Positions 1 through 8,805 of a stretch of DNA of 64,000 nucleotides are shown piece after piece. The first letter of the stretch is position 1, and each line of letters opens with the position of its first letter. The stretch comes from Hymenobacter sp. DG25A. Its GTDB lineage: Bacteria; Bacteroidota; Bacteroidia; Cytophagales; Hymenobacteraceae. A program made the translations under genes and the position numbers. The stretch lies in NCBI RefSeq assembly GCF_001280305.1, contig NZ_CP012623.1, positions 2,604,001-2,668,000 on the forward strand, read 5' to 3'. The notes beneath the pieces were generated by a model that was given only the letters and a program-made list of their open reading frames with translations, searched no databases and was not told the origin of the DNA.

Positions 1-107
1 GATATGGGGCACAACGACGAAAAGCCCGTTTCGTTGTGTAGCCACGGCGGAGTTTGTGCCGTAAGGAAGGGTCATTTGTTTTTCGCGCCTGTACTTCCCT
101 GCTGCTT

Positions 108-1511
108 ATGGCTCTGCAACGCCTTTCCTACGACGCGCTGATTATTGGCTCCGGCCAGGCCGGCAATCCACTGGCCGGCAGTCTGGCCGATGCCGGAAAA
201 AAAGTTATTCTGATAGAGCGACACCTACTGGGCGGCTCCTGCATCAACTTCGGCTGCTCCCCCACCAAAGGCCTGCTGACCACCGCCGAACGCCTGCAGC
301 AGATTCGGGAGGCCGCCGCTTATGGCATTCAGGTAGCCGCGCCGGTGCTGGACCTAGCCGCCGCCATGGACCGCAAAGATGCCATCATCGAAAAAACGCG
401 CGCCGGGGTGCAGCACAACCTCACTCCTGAGCACCCCAATATCCGGGTGCTGCACGGCCACGCCACTTTCACAGCTCCCCGCACTGTGCAGGTGATGAGC
501 GGCGGCCTCGTAACCCAGGAAATTACTGCTCCCCTCATTTTCATCAATACTGGCACGCGGTCCGCTATTCCAGAGATAGAAGGCCTGCTGAAGACCAGTT
601 ACCTCACCCCTACCCAACTGCTGGATTTGCGCGAGCTGCCCGAGCACCTTGTCATTCTGGGTGGCGGCTATATCGGCGTAGAGTTTGGGTATATGTTCCG
701 GCGCTTCGGCAGCCGCGTTACCATTATTGATTCCAGCAAGCAACTGCTAGGGCACGAGGATACCGATGTCAGCGAAGCTCTGCAACACATGCTGGAAGAA
801 ATGGGCATTGAATTCGTGCTGGGGGCCAGGGCGCATCGGGTTTCGCAGCCTGAGAAAGCAGGGGCAATTACGGTAACAGCAAAAGCCCACTCCGGCCAGC
901 GCCGCATTACGGGCACTCACCTGCTGGTAGCTACCGGCCGCCAGCCCAACACCGATGATCTGGGCCTGGAAGCCGCTGGCATCAAAACCGATGACCAAGG
1001 GTATATCCAGGTAAACAGCCGCCTGCAAACTAATGTACGCGGCATCTATGCCTTGGGTGATGTGCACGGCGGCCCCCAGTTCACCCACATCAGCTACGAC
1101 GACTACCGCGTGGTGCGCGACAACCTGCTGCACGGCCAGCGTCGCTCGGCCAAAAACCGGCCCCTGCCCTACGTTATCTTCACGCATCCGCAGCTAGGCC
1201 GCATTGGCCTCTCAGAGCAGCAGGCGCGGGAGCAGGGAATTGACTACCGCGTAGCCAAGCTGCCCGTGAAAACCATTGGCCGCGCCCGTGAAACCGGCCA
1301 GACCGCCGGCTTCTGGAAGGTGCTGATTGATAAGCAGGACCGCATACTGGGAACCGCCATTTTCTGTGAGCAGGGCGGCGAAATCATGGCCATGTTTCAG
1401 CTGGCTATGGCCGGGCGGCTACGGTACCAGCAGCTGCAGGATATGGTGTTTGCGCATCCTACCTGGGCGGAGGGGTTGAATAATGTGTTTCGCTATCTAA
1501 AGCAGAAGTAA
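108..1511 (+). CDS. FAD-dependent pyridine nucleotide-disulfide oxidoreductase (mercuric reductase/dihydrolipoamide dehydrogenase-like)
   Basis: A 467-residue flavoprotein of the class I disulfide reductase family. The N-terminal FAD-binding fold carries GSGQAG near residues 14-19, and the redox-active disulfide is visible as CINFGC (C45, C50). A second Rossmann motif, GGGYIGVEFG near 185-194, should bind NAD(P)H. The C-terminal dimerisation domain ends with HPTWAE (H450, E455), the usual His-Glu pair. The frame is open upstream to position 54, but the ATG at 108 gives the normal family N-terminus. The extra N-terminal metal-binding domain of MerA is absent, and there are no pyruvate dehydrogenase or mer neighbours, so the electron acceptor cannot be named. 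Family confident, substrate unknown. Confidence 0.9.
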   Translation: MALQRLSYDALIIGSGQAGNPLAGSLADAGKKVILIERHLLGGSCINFGCSPTKGLLTTAERLQQIREAAAYGIQVAAPVLDLAAAMDRKDAIIEKTRAGVQHNLTPEHPNIRVLHGHATFTAPRTVQVMSGGLVTQEITAPLIFINTGTRSAIPEIEGLLKTSYLTPTQLLDLRELPEHLVILGGGYIGVEFGYMFRRFGSRVTIIDSSKQLLGHEDTDVSEALQHMLEEMGIEFVLGARAHRVSQPEKAGAITVTAKAHSGQRRITGTHLLVATGRQPNTDDLGLEAAGIKTDDQGYIQVNSRLQTNVRGIYALGDVHGGPQFTHISYDDYRVVRDNLLHGQRRSAKNRPLPYVIFTHPQLGRIGLSEQQAREQGIDYRVAKLPVKTIGRARETGQTAGFWKVLIDKQDRILGTAIFCEQGGEIMAMFQLAMAGRLRYQQLQDMVFAHPTWAEGLNNVFRYLKQK

Positions 1512-1556
1512 TTGATCCGGATGTTTAGCACCCCTGCTTCCTTTCAGAAATATTCC

Positions 1557-2333
1557 CTACTCAGCGCGCTTTGGCAAAAAGTGTGGGTGAAAGATTAGCC
1601 CTATACTGTAAGTGAGCATGTCTTCCCGTACATGTACTCTATGCCGGTTTAATAAATCATCAGCGTTATCCAATCCATTACCGGAATTAAAAGAGCAACC
1701 CAGGGTAGCCTGTAGCTTCAGAAAAGAGGCTGTTTGGCGGGTGATACCGGTACGCAGTAAAAACATAGGCTCATCCCGGATCATGCGGCGAAAAGGCAAC
1801 GGTTCGCCATTATAGGTAAGCGACTTGAAATCTATCCAAGTGCGACGGTACGAAAGCCCCAGGGTTACTCTTTTTATATCCACGGAGGCCGCTACCTGCC
1901 CGTAAAACTTGTTGTAATGGGTTTTATACTTATCGTAACCGGGATCCGACACCAGAAAATTTCTTATTCCTTTAAAGCCCCGTTGGCTTTCCGCTTGTCC
2001 ATAACCCAATTGTCCGCTGAACAACCAGGATTTAGCTACCGGCCAATAACTACCAAGCCCTACTTCGTATTGACGATTATAAAAATGCGTTGTGTCCTCA
2101 GTAGATCCTCTTTCCTGATAGCTTCCAGCCGTTGTTAGCAATAAATGTCGGATTGGCGAATAGGCTATATTACCCTGTATACGGCCATTAATGTGCACTG
2201 CTGCCGCTACTTCGGCCTGATTTTTATCCCGCAACACGGGCGCAATAGGCAACATAGGTGCATAAATACTGCAGCCGGTTGCTAACCCTAAGAGAACTAT
2301 GCTCCAAGCTGCCCGGAAATAATGAGAATTCAT
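1557..2333 (-). CDS. Outer-surface lipoprotein, probable beta-barrel or beta-rich
   Basis: A 258-residue protein with a lipoprotein signal: a short hydrophobic stretch followed by LATGC, so C21 would be lipidated. The rest is rich in Tyr, Gly and alternating polar/aromatic residues (for example VGLGSYWPV and GQLGYGQ), which suggests amphipathic beta strands at the outer membrane. I do not recognise a named family. A -7 box of the form TATCTTGC lies about 40 nt upstream with a TTG element 18 nt before it, supporting this start. It converges with the oxidoreductase gene, so it is a separate transcription unit. Confidence 0.65.
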   Translation of the reverse strand: MNSHYFRAAWSIVLLGLATGCSIYAPMLPIAPVLRDKNQAEVAAAVHINGRIQGNIAYSPIRHLLLTTAGSYQERGSTEDTTHFYNRQYEVGLGSYWPVAKSWLFSGQLGYGQAESQRGFKGIRNFLVSDPGYDKYKTHYNKFYGQVAASVDIKRVTLGLSYRRTWIDFKSLTYNGEPLPFRRMIRDEPMFLLRTGITRQTASFLKLQATLGCSFNSGNGLDNADDLLNRHRVHVREDMLTYSIGLIFHPHFLPKRAE

Positions 2334-2370
2334 CAGTAGAAATAATACAACGTGAACCAGCTAATTTGAA

Positions 2371-2399
2371 GCAAGATAGAAGGTATTGACGCATATCAA
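2371..2399 (-). promoter_or_regulatory. Bacteroidota-type promoter for the 1557-2333 lipoprotein gene
   Basis: On the minus strand, TTG (2397-2399) is followed after 18 nt by TATCTTGC (2371-2378), close to the Bacteroidota pattern TTG-N17-23-TAnnTTTG. It sits 37 nt before the ATG. Confidence 0.45.
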
Positions 2400-2415
2400 C
2401 CTACGGGCTACCAAC

Positions 2416-2451
2416 AAAAAGCCCCCACAACTAACGCTGCGGGGGCTTTTT
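2416..2451 (-). terminator. Intrinsic terminator downstream of rny
   Basis: AAAAAGCCCCC and GGGGGCTTTTT form a GC stem with A/T runs on both sides, about 23 nt past the rny stop codon. It could act in both directions. Confidence 0.8.
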
Positions 2452-2473
2452 AATGAAATACAGTTTCGCCGTT

Positions 2474-4138
2474 TTACTTGGCGTAAGCCACAGCGCGCAT
2501 TTCCCGGATAACCGTAATCTTGATCTGGCCGGGGTACTGCATTTCCTTCTCGATTTTCTGCGAGATTTCGTAGCTCAGCTCCTGGGCCCGGTCGTCGGTT
2601 ACGTTGTCGGCATTTACCATCACGCGCAGCTCGCGGCCGGCTTGGATGGCGTAGCACTGCAACACCCCATCAAACGAAACGGCGGTTTCTTCCAGCTGCT
2701 TCAGGCGCTTGATGTAGCTTTCCATCATCTCGCGGCGGGCGCCGGGGCGCGAGCCGGAAATGGCGTCACAGGCCTGCACCAGCGGCGAAATCATGGCCGT
2801 CATCTCAATTTCATCGTGGTGGGCGCCAATGGCATTTACCACGTCGGGATGCTCCTTGTACTTCTTGGCCATCTCCATGCCCAGAATGGCGTGGGGCAGC
2901 TCGGGCTCCTCGGTGCTTACTTTACCAATGTCGTGCAGCAGGCCGGCACGTTTGGCGTGCTTCACGTTCAGGCCCAGCTCGGCGGCCATGGTGGCGCAGA
3001 GGTTAGCTACTTCGCGGGAGTGCTGCAGCAGGTTCTGGCCATAAGATGAGCGGAAGCGCATGCGGCCCACCATCTTAATCAGCTCCGGGTGCAGACCATG
3101 AATGCCGAGGTCGATGATGGTTTTCTCGCCGATTTCAACGATTTCCTCATCAATGTTCTTGCGGGTTTTGGCCACAATCTCCTCAATGCGGGCCGGGTGA
3201 ATCCGGCCGTCCTTCACCAGCAGGTGCAGGGAAAGACGGGCCACCTCGCGGCGCACCGGATCAAAGCCGGAAATGATGATAGCCTCGGGCGTATCATCCA
3301 CAATAATCTCCACGCCGGTAGCGGCTTCCAGGGCGCGGATGTTCCGACCCTCGCGGCCGATAATCTTGCCCTTCACATCGTCTGATTCGATGTTGAAGAT
3401 GGACACGCAGTTTTCAATGGCGTGCTCGGCAGCAGTGCGCTGAATGGTTTCCAGCACCACTTTCTTGGCGTCTTTGGTAGCCGTGAGCTTGCTCTGGGCC
3501 ACCACATCTTTGATGTAGCTGGACGCCTGAATCTGGGCTTCGTTCTTCAGCGACTCTACCAGCTGCTCGCGGGCTTCGGCGGCCGTCAGGCCCGAAATCG
3601 TTTCCAGCTGCTGCTGTACCTGCTGCAGCTTGGTTTCGGCATCGTGCTCTTTCTGCTGCAGCTTGGCTATCTGGGCATCGTGGGCCTGCTGGCGGCGCTC
3701 TTCCTGGCCTTCCAGCTTTTCGCGCAGCTGCTGCGCCTGGGTTTCAATTTTTTCGCGGGTGGTGTCGAGGTCCTTTTCCTTGCGCTGCAGCTGTTCCAGC
3801 TGCTTTTGCGTGGTTTCGCTCAGCTTTTTAATGCTTTGCTCCTGCTCTACTACGGCGGCGCGGCGCTCAATCAGCTCCTGGTCCAGGGCTTGTTTTTGGC
3901 GGCGGCTCTCCTGCTCAAACTCCTGTTTGAGGTTGCGGAACTTGTCTTTCGACTGTTGGATCCGCTCGTCGCGGATGCGGCTGGCCTTGGCTTCAGCCTC
4001 CTCCAGCAATTGCTGGGCGCGGGCTTTAGCATTGGCCTCGTGGTCCTGCCGGGCTTTGCCAGCCAGCTGTCGTCCGATAAAGACGCCCAGGGCTAACGCT
4101 ACTACGGCCGCCACCACGATATACAAAATGTCGGGCAT
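2474..4138 (-). CDS. rny: Ribonuclease Y
   Basis: A membrane-anchored endoribonuclease that starts mRNA decay. From the ATG at 4138 it has 554 residues: one transmembrane helix at about 3-22, a long charged Glu/Gln/Lys-rich coiled coil to about 190, a KH RNA-binding domain with [11 protein letters not shown], and an HD metal-dependent phosphohydrolase domain with HSREVANL and LLHDIGK. The frame extends upstream to a GTG, but MPDILYIVV is the normal family start with the membrane helix directly behind it. It is last in the conserved minus-strand order pheT, coiled coil, zapA, rny, and a terminator follows. Length and domain order are typical. Confidence 0.96.
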   Translation of the reverse strand: MPDILYIVVAAVVALALGVFIGRQLAGKARQDHEANAKARAQQLLEEAEAKASRIRDERIQQSKDKFRNLKQEFEQESRRQKQALDQELIERRAAVVEQEQSIKKLSETTQKQLEQLQRKEKDLDTTREKIETQAQQLREKLEGQEERRQQAHDAQIAKLQQKEHDAETKLQQVQQQLETISGLTAAEAREQLVESLKNEAQIQASSYIKDVVAQSKLTATKDAKKVVLETIQRTAAEHAIENCVSIFNIESDDVKGKIIGREGRNIRALEAATGVEIIVDDTPEAIIISGFDPVRREVARLSLHLLVKDGRIHPARIEEIVAKTRKNIDEEIVEIGEKTIIDLGIHGLHPELIKMVGRMRFRSSYGQNLLQHSREVANLCATMAAELGLNVKHAKRAGLLHDIGKVSTEEPELPHAILGMEMAKKYKEHPDVVNAIGAHHDEIEMTAMISPLVQACDAISGSRPGARREMMESYIKRLKQLEETAVSFDGVLQCYAIQAGRELRVMVNADNVTDDRAQELSYEISQKIEKEMQYPGQIKITVIREMRAVAYAK

Positions 4139-4258
4139 GGCTATGGTTTTTGAAATAAAGAACAAAGCCACAGCAAAAGAATGCCACTACAACAGGCACA
4201 AAGGGCTTAGCGAAAGCCCGTTGCAACCGAACCGATTGTTCGGCCAAACGCCCGGCTC

Positions 4259-4549
4259 TTAGTCGAGCACGAGCGAGGAAAGCAGCTGGTCCAGGCGCGA
4301 CAGGCGCTCCGTCAGCGCTGCGTCGGTGCCGTCCTTTTCCTTACTAACCTTCAGGCGGTCAGCCATGGTGGATAAGGCAATCATGGCCAACAAGTCCTGC
4401 TTGTCCTGGATGCCGTACTGTTCGCGAAATTCCCGGATCCGGTCGTTGAGCAGCCGGCCTGCCATACGCAGGCGCTCCTCTTCCGTGGGGGTTACCCGCA
4501 TGGGGTAATCCCGGTCGGCGACGCGAATTTTGATGGATAAGTCGGACAT
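4259..4549 (-). CDS. zapA: Cell division protein ZapA
   Basis: A 96-residue protein matching the ZapA family. It has a short beta-strand N-terminus (SIKIRVADRDYPMRV), the characteristic TPEEE-like helix start (TPTEEERLR), and a C-terminal coiled-coil half. ZapA binds FtsZ and bundles its filaments at midcell. It lies 31 nt downstream of a small coiled-coil gene and 120 nt upstream of rny on the same strand. It is probably co-transcribed with these genes, as is usual in Bacteroidota. Size and sequence are normal. Confidence 0.9.
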   Translation of the reverse strand: MSDLSIKIRVADRDYPMRVTPTEEERLRMAGRLLNDRIREFREQYGIQDKQDLLAMIALSTMADRLKVSKEKDGTDAALTERLSRLDQLLSSLVLD

Positions 4550-4580
4550 GGGTATCAGTAGGCGGTAGGTTGATGGTGTT

Positions 4581-4877
4581 TTACTCCCTCAAATAGGCAA
4601 GGCACTTATCTATCTCGCGGATGTATTCGTTGAGTCGCTGTTTTAGCTCTGTTGCATTGGCAGGTTCCCCTGCTATGGTATGTACAAGTTTAGTAATATT
4701 CTCCTGATTCTGGAAATCCTTCAACTGCCGCTCCCGGTCGCGCACGTCGGCGCGCAGCTGCTGAATGGTGGTTTGGGCATCGGCCAGCTCCTCGCGCAAC
4801 TGCTGATAGGCAGCCACTAACGTGGTTACCTGCCGCTCTAGGCGGTCGAGTTGAGCAAGCTGCTGAGTGGAGGCCAT
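4581..4877 (-). CDS. Small coiled-coil protein (ZapB-like by position)
   Basis: 98 residues, nearly all predicted as heptad coiled coil (LDRLERQVTTLVAAYQQLRE, then long Gln/Glu/Arg stretches), with a short C-terminal helix ending in CLAYLRE. No catalytic motif or signal peptide is present. Its place directly before zapA in a cell-division/RNA-decay cluster suggests a structural division partner comparable to ZapB, but this is inferred from context, not homology. A minus-strand TAACTTCG -7-like box lies about 34 nt before the ATG, so this gene may start its own transcript separately from pheT. Confidence 0.7.
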   Translation of the reverse strand: MASTQQLAQLDRLERQVTTLVAAYQQLREELADAQTTIQQLRADVRDRERQLKDFQNQENITKLVHTIAGEPANATELKQRLNEYIREIDKCLAYLRE

Positions 4878-4984
4878 GGACGGGGAAATATTTTGGAGCT
4901 AATGTAAGACGAAGTTACGGGCTCTAATACTACTTGCTTAAAGTTGGGCTTTAACTACCCGGCATTGGGGCAAGTGTAGAACGG

Positions 4985-5078
4985 TCATGCTGAGCGGAGT
5001 CGAATCATCTCGCTAGTGTGGTAAATAGTTAGCACCACAACCTCGGCACGCGAGATGCTTCGACTCCGCTCAGCATGA
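4985..5078. repeat. Family A palindromic intergenic repeat, copy A1
   Basis: The left arm begins TCATGCTGAGCGGAGTCGA and the right arm ends TCGACTCCGCTCAGCATGA, around a loop of roughly 35 nt. The arms can fold into a long hairpin. It lies between pheT and the downstream coiled-coil gene. It shares the core CATGCTGAG...TCGAxxCATCTCGC with five other copies in the window. Confidence 0.9.
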
Positions 5079-5096
5079 TGGACGTTCCTGACAATT

Positions 5097-7532
5097 TTAC
5101 TTTCGAATGAGCGCCCCGGCCTGCTGCTCAAACTGCTGAATCAGTCGTTGCATCACGCTATCAATAGCCTGGTCGGTGAGGGTTTGGGTGGGATCCTGCA
5201 GCAGGAAGCTCACGGAGTACGACTTTTTGTCGGCGCCCAGCTTGTCGCCTTCATACACGTCAAACACATTCACCTGCTGGAGTAGTTTCTTCTCCGTGCG
5301 GCGGGCAATCTGCTGCAGTTGGTCAAAGGTGACGGTTTTATCGACTACCAAGGACAGGTCGCGACGCACTTCCGGGAACTTGGGCAGTTCGCGGGCCACC
5401 AGCGTGTTCTTGTACTTGCGCATCAGCCAGTCCCAGTCCAGCTCGGCGTACCACACTGGCTGGCTCACGTCCATGCGCTTCAGCACGGCGGCTGATACGG
5501 CGCCTAGCTGCGCTACGGGCTGGTTTTGCGCCAGCAGCGTAAGGCCGCCCGCCAGGTACGGGTGCTGCACCGGCTGTGAGGTAGGCGCGGCAAAGCCCAG
5601 CGAGGCCAGCACCTGCTGCACGGCCCCGGCCAGCTGGTGGAAAGAGGATTTGTCCGACTTCTGCTGCCAGGTTTCGGCGGCGGTGTTGCCCGTGAGGTAA
5701 ATCACCAGCTTGTTCTGCTCCTCGTACTGGCCCCCGGCTTTCTGACGATAGGTTTTCCCGAACTCATACAGCTTAAGGTCGCGCTGGCGGCGGTTCACGT
5801 TGTAGCGCACCACCTCCAGGCCGCTGAACAACATAGCCGGGCGCATTACATTCAGCTCGGCGCTGTTGAAGTTGAGCAGGCGCACCAGCTCTTCCACCGG
5901 CTCCCCTTCCTTCTCAAAGTAAGCCGAGTTGGTAATGGAGTTGGTAATGATTTCTGAGAAAGCCTGTCCGCTGAGCAGGCGGGCCGTATTCTGGCGGATG
6001 ATTTCCGGATCGGGGTTCGGAAACTGCGCCAGGAAAGTAGCGGAGTTATGCGGCCGCAGGACCACGTGGTTGTAGCCGTAAATGCGCAGAATTTCCTCAA
6101 TAATATCGGCCTCGCGGGTTACATCCACCTTGTGCGGCGGCACCGAAAGAATCCATTCCGCGTGGCCCGCCTCGTCCTTGCCTTCTTCCGAAATCAGGAT
6201 ATCCAGATCAGTTAAAATCTGGCGGATGCGCTCTGGGGCAATGAACTGACCTACCAGCTTTTCTACCCGCGGCAAACGCAGGCGTACTAGGTTGTGGCCG
6301 ATGTGGTGGGGATATTCATCCACAATGGGAGCGGCTACCGTGGCGGCGGCCACTTCCTGCAGCAGCAGGGCGGCGCGCTTCAGGGCAATGGGCACCATGT
6401 GTGGATCGGTGCCGCGCTCAAAGCGGAAGGAGGCATCGGTTTTCAGCTGATGCGTCTGGCTGGTTTTGCGCACCACGGCCGGCGCGAAGTAGGCGCTTTC
6501 CAGGAATACGCGGGTAGTCTGCTCGGAAACGCCGGAGGTTTTGCCGCCGAATACGCCAGCCAGGGCCATCGGCTGGCCATTGGCATCGGCAATAACCAGG
6601 TCTTCGCCTTTCAAGGTGCGCTCGGTGCCGTCCAGGGTCGTGAACTTCTCTCCCGCTTCGGCGCGCTTCACGCGGATGGTATGGCCAGTAATCTGGTCAG
6701 CATCGAAGGCATGCAGGGGTTGACCCAGCTCGTGCAGCACGAAGTTGGTGACGTCTACTACATTATTAATGGGCGACAGGCCAATGCTGCGCAAACGGCG
6801 CTGCAGCCATTCCGGCGACGGGCCTACCTGCACGTTTTCCAGCAGCAGCCCTGCGTAGCGCGGGCTGGCCTCGGTGTCTTCAATAACCACAGCAATATTC
6901 TGCTCCGCCGTGGCGGGCGCGTGGAACTGGCTGATATCGGGCAGGTGGCAGGGCTGGCGCAGCAGGGCGCGCAGCTCGCGGGCCACGCCGTAGTGCGAGG
7001 CCGCATCGGCGCGGTTCGGCGTCAGGCCAATTTCGAATACCGAATCGGAACCCAGGCCGAAGTAGTCGGCGGCGGGGGTGCCGTTGGGCAGGTCGGTATC
7101 CAGCTCCATAATACCCTCGTGCGAGGTACCCAGTCCGATTTCGTCCTCGGCGCAGATCATGCCTTCCGAAGCCGCGCCGCGGATTTTGGACTTCTTGATT
7201 TTGAACGGCTCGCCCTGGGCCGGGTAGAGCATGGCGCCTTCCAGGGCCACTACCACTTTCAGGCCAGCGCGCACGTTGGCGGCGCCGCACACAATCTGGC
7301 GTGGGGTTTCGTCGCCCACATCCACGGTAGTCAGGCTGAGCTTGTCGGCGTCGGGGTGTTTTTCGCAGGTGAGCACGGTGCCTAGCACTAGGCCGCGCAG
7401 GCCGCCGGGGATGCTTTCCAGCTCTTCAATGCCTTCTACCTCCAGCCCGGAGCCCGTGAGCAGCTGCCCGATTTCCTCGGCGGGTTTGTCAGTAGGGATA
7501 AGCGTGCGGAGCCAGTCAAGGGATATTTTCAT
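5097..7532 (-). CDS. pheT: Phenylalanyl-tRNA synthetase beta subunit
   Basis: An 811-residue beta chain of the alpha2-beta2 enzyme that charges tRNA-Phe. The domains are in the usual order: an OB-fold tRNA-binding domain (about 40-150, with CEKHPDADKLSL), the B3/B4 editing domain (about 215-385), B5 (about 405-480), the inactive synthetase core, and the anticodon-binding FDX-ACB domain at the C-terminus (about 715-810, PKFPEVRRDLSLVV). The length is typical. pheS is not in the window, which is common in Bacteroidota where pheS is often unlinked. An exact TACCTTTG -7 box lies 58 nt upstream. Conserved essential gene. Confidence 0.97.
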   Translation of the reverse strand: MKISLDWLRTLIPTDKPAEEIGQLLTGSGLEVEGIEELESIPGGLRGLVLGTVLTCEKHPDADKLSLTTVDVGDETPRQIVCGAANVRAGLKVVVALEGAMLYPAQGEPFKIKKSKIRGAASEGMICAEDEIGLGTSHEGIMELDTDLPNGTPAADYFGLGSDSVFEIGLTPNRADAASHYGVARELRALLRQPCHLPDISQFHAPATAEQNIAVVIEDTEASPRYAGLLLENVQVGPSPEWLQRRLRSIGLSPINNVVDVTNFVLHELGQPLHAFDADQITGHTIRVKRAEAGEKFTTLDGTERTLKGEDLVIADANGQPMALAGVFGGKTSGVSEQTTRVFLESAYFAPAVVRKTSQTHQLKTDASFRFERGTDPHMVPIALKRAALLLQEVAAATVAAPIVDEYPHHIGHNLVRLRLPRVEKLVGQFIAPERIRQILTDLDILISEEGKDEAGHAEWILSVPPHKVDVTREADIIEEILRIYGYNHVVLRPHNSATFLAQFPNPDPEIIRQNTARLLSGQAFSEIITNSITNSAYFEKEGEPVEELVRLLNFNSAELNVMRPAMLFSGLEVVRYNVNRRQRDLKLYEFGKTYRQKAGGQYEEQNKLVIYLTGNTAAETWQQKSDKSSFHQLAGAVQQVLASLGFAAPTSQPVQHPYLAGGLTLLAQNQPVAQLGAVSAAVLKRMDVSQPVWYAELDWDWLMRKYKNTLVARELPKFPEVRRDLSLVVDKTVTFDQLQQIARRTEKKLLQQVNVFDVYEGDKLGADKKSYSVSFLLQDPTQTLTDQAIDSVMQRLIQQFEQQAGALIRK

Positions 7533-7590
7533 CTCAGTTGTCAGTTGTCGGTTGCCAGTTGCCAGGCGCGGAAGGAGCTGGCAGGCGCGG

Positions 7591-7598
7591 CAAAGGTA
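7591..7598 (-). promoter_or_regulatory. -7 promoter box for pheT
   Basis: TACCTTTG on the minus strand matches TAnnTTTG exactly. Transcription would start near 7584, leaving a leader of about 50 nt before the pheT ATG. No clear -33 TTG is visible. Confidence 0.5.
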
Positions 7599-7633
7599 AG
7601 GATTTGGGGCGGCGGGTTATAGAGTAGCGCATA

Positions 7634-7754
7634 GAGTAGCGCGAAGCTCCGGCTTCGCGTAGGAGCGAAGCGAGTTCCTACGCGTTGGACTATACATTAG
7701 CAGGCGCCTACTACTCGCGTTGCTAGTACGCGAAGCCGGAGCTTCGCGCTACTC
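7634..7754. repeat. Family B palindromic repeat, copy B1
   Basis: Perfect 28-bp inverted arms (7634-7661 and 7727-7754), beginning GAGTAGCGCGAAGCTCCGG, enclose about 65 nt that includes GCGAAGCGAGTTCC. It lies between pheT and the DUF1684 gene. A second copy is at 29633-29739. Confidence 0.9.
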
Positions 7755-7773
7755 TGCGGTACTGAGTACTATC

Positions 7774-8406
7774 CTACTCGTGGGTAGAGTGGTCGTGGAA
7801 GTCCTGCTCGCCGGCTCTGATTTCTACGGCCAGGCGGTTATCGGCCGGGGGCACGGGGCAGGCATAGCCGTTATTGTAGGCGCAGTAGGGATTATAGGCC
7901 TGATTAAAATCCAGCTCTATTTCCCGGGAGTCAGCGGCGGGCAGGGCCGCATCGAGGTAACGGCCGCCGCCGTAGCTGCTGAAGCCGTTGGTTTTATCGG
8001 TGAACGGGATAAATAGCGTGGAGTCCTGGCCGTCGGCTTTCAGAAACAGGGTAAGCTGCTGGGGTTGCTGGTTTACCTCAAAGGCGGCGCGGCCCCAACG
8101 CAGGTATTTGTCGGCTTTGCCATCGGTGAGGGGTATGAACATGGTATCCTGTTTAGCGAAGCGCTCCAGTTTCGCCTCTACGCGGTAGGTTTTATCGGGG
8201 GCGTAATAGCGCAGGCTGTCGAAACCGTCGCGCTGCTTCTGGTCCAGGGGCGAGCCGGTTGACCGGTGGAAGCTGGCGTTTTTTTCCTGGCGGGCTTTAC
8301 GGAGGCGCAGGAAATAGTCGTTGTCGTTGAAGACAATATCCTGCAGGAAATAGCCCAGTATCAGCAGCAGGCCAAGGCCAATGAGAAGTTTAGAGTTAAC
8401 GCGCAT
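7774..8406 (-). CDS. DUF1684 domain-containing membrane-anchored protein
   Basis: 210 residues. The N-terminus is a hydrophobic helix (LLIGLGLLLILGYFL) that acts as an anchor or signal. The remainder fits the DUF1684 family: LTLFLK, then FIPFTDKTNGFSSYGGGRYL, and the hallmark C-terminal NPYCAYNNGYACPVPP with paired cysteines. The function of the family is not established. The next ATG is too far inside to be the start, so the start at 8406 holds, and this places a perfect -7 box only 4 nt upstream (see findings). The gene stands alone between repeat B1 and a divergent dehydrogenase gene. Confidence 0.85.
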   Translation of the reverse strand: MRVNSKLLIGLGLLLILGYFLQDIVFNDNDYFLRLRKARQEKNASFHRSTGSPLDQKQRDGFDSLRYYAPDKTYRVEAKLERFAKQDTMFIPLTDGKADKYLRWGRAAFEVNQQPQQLTLFLKADGQDSTLFIPFTDKTNGFSSYGGGRYLDAALPAADSREIELDFNQAYNPYCAYNNGYACPVPPADNRLAVEIRAGEQDFHDHSTHE

Positions 8407-8805
8407 GGCGCAAAGGTAGGGACGGGCGCTAAGGCTTGCGCTGCCAGTCTTGGTAGAGGGGGCTCAAAGCCCTATTTTATCTATACAAAGTGCTGCAAAA
8501 CAGAATACTACAGCAATAACAAAGCAGTGAAGCAAGACTTTATGCTGGCTTATTAAGCTCCTACAAAAGGTCCGCTGGTCTGTCCACTGGCTACCCTAAT
8601 CCACCTAACCGGGTTATTTCGTAGAAGCTCATCCGTATAAATACTGATTTACGGACAATAAAATCCAGGCATGAAACTTTAGGATTTTAAGGCAGTACTA
8701 AGTGATTCCCCCACCAGGCAACCGGCAGCAGGTTGGATGTTTCTGAAACAGCCGCCGCCGCGCCCCGGGAATACTTGTCCCACTTATACCTTAAGCAGGA
8801 ATCAT
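8407..8805. other. Divergent intergenic region
   Basis: 399 nt between the DUF1684 gene (minus) and the alcohol dehydrogenase (plus). It holds the TACCTTTG box at 8411-8418 for the minus-strand gene. The central part is AT-rich and has no coding signal or inverted repeat that I can see. A plus-strand promoter must lie here but no good TAnnTTTG box is evident. Confidence 0.6.
8411..8418 (-). promoter_or_regulatory. -7 box touching the DUF1684 start codon
   Basis: TACCTTTG, an exact TAnnTTTG match, ends 4 nt before the ATG. A start point 5-7 nt downstream of the box would fall on or in the start codon, implying a leaderless mRNA. Confidence 0.5.

Noticed and set aside
10..38. Hairpin CACAACGA...TCGTTGTG at the left edge
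   Set aside because: May terminate a gene left of the window, but without a T-run or visible upstream gene it cannot be assigned.
3422..4096. Leu/Phe-rich frame antisense to rny resembling a membrane protein
   Set aside because: Its hydrophobic look comes from the complement of Glu/Gln/Lys codons in the RNase Y coiled coil.
6294..7385. Long open frame of 363 codons antisense to pheT
   Set aside because: It is the complement frame of a conserved, GC-rich essential gene; composition (His/Gly/Gln-rich) is typical of shadow frames.
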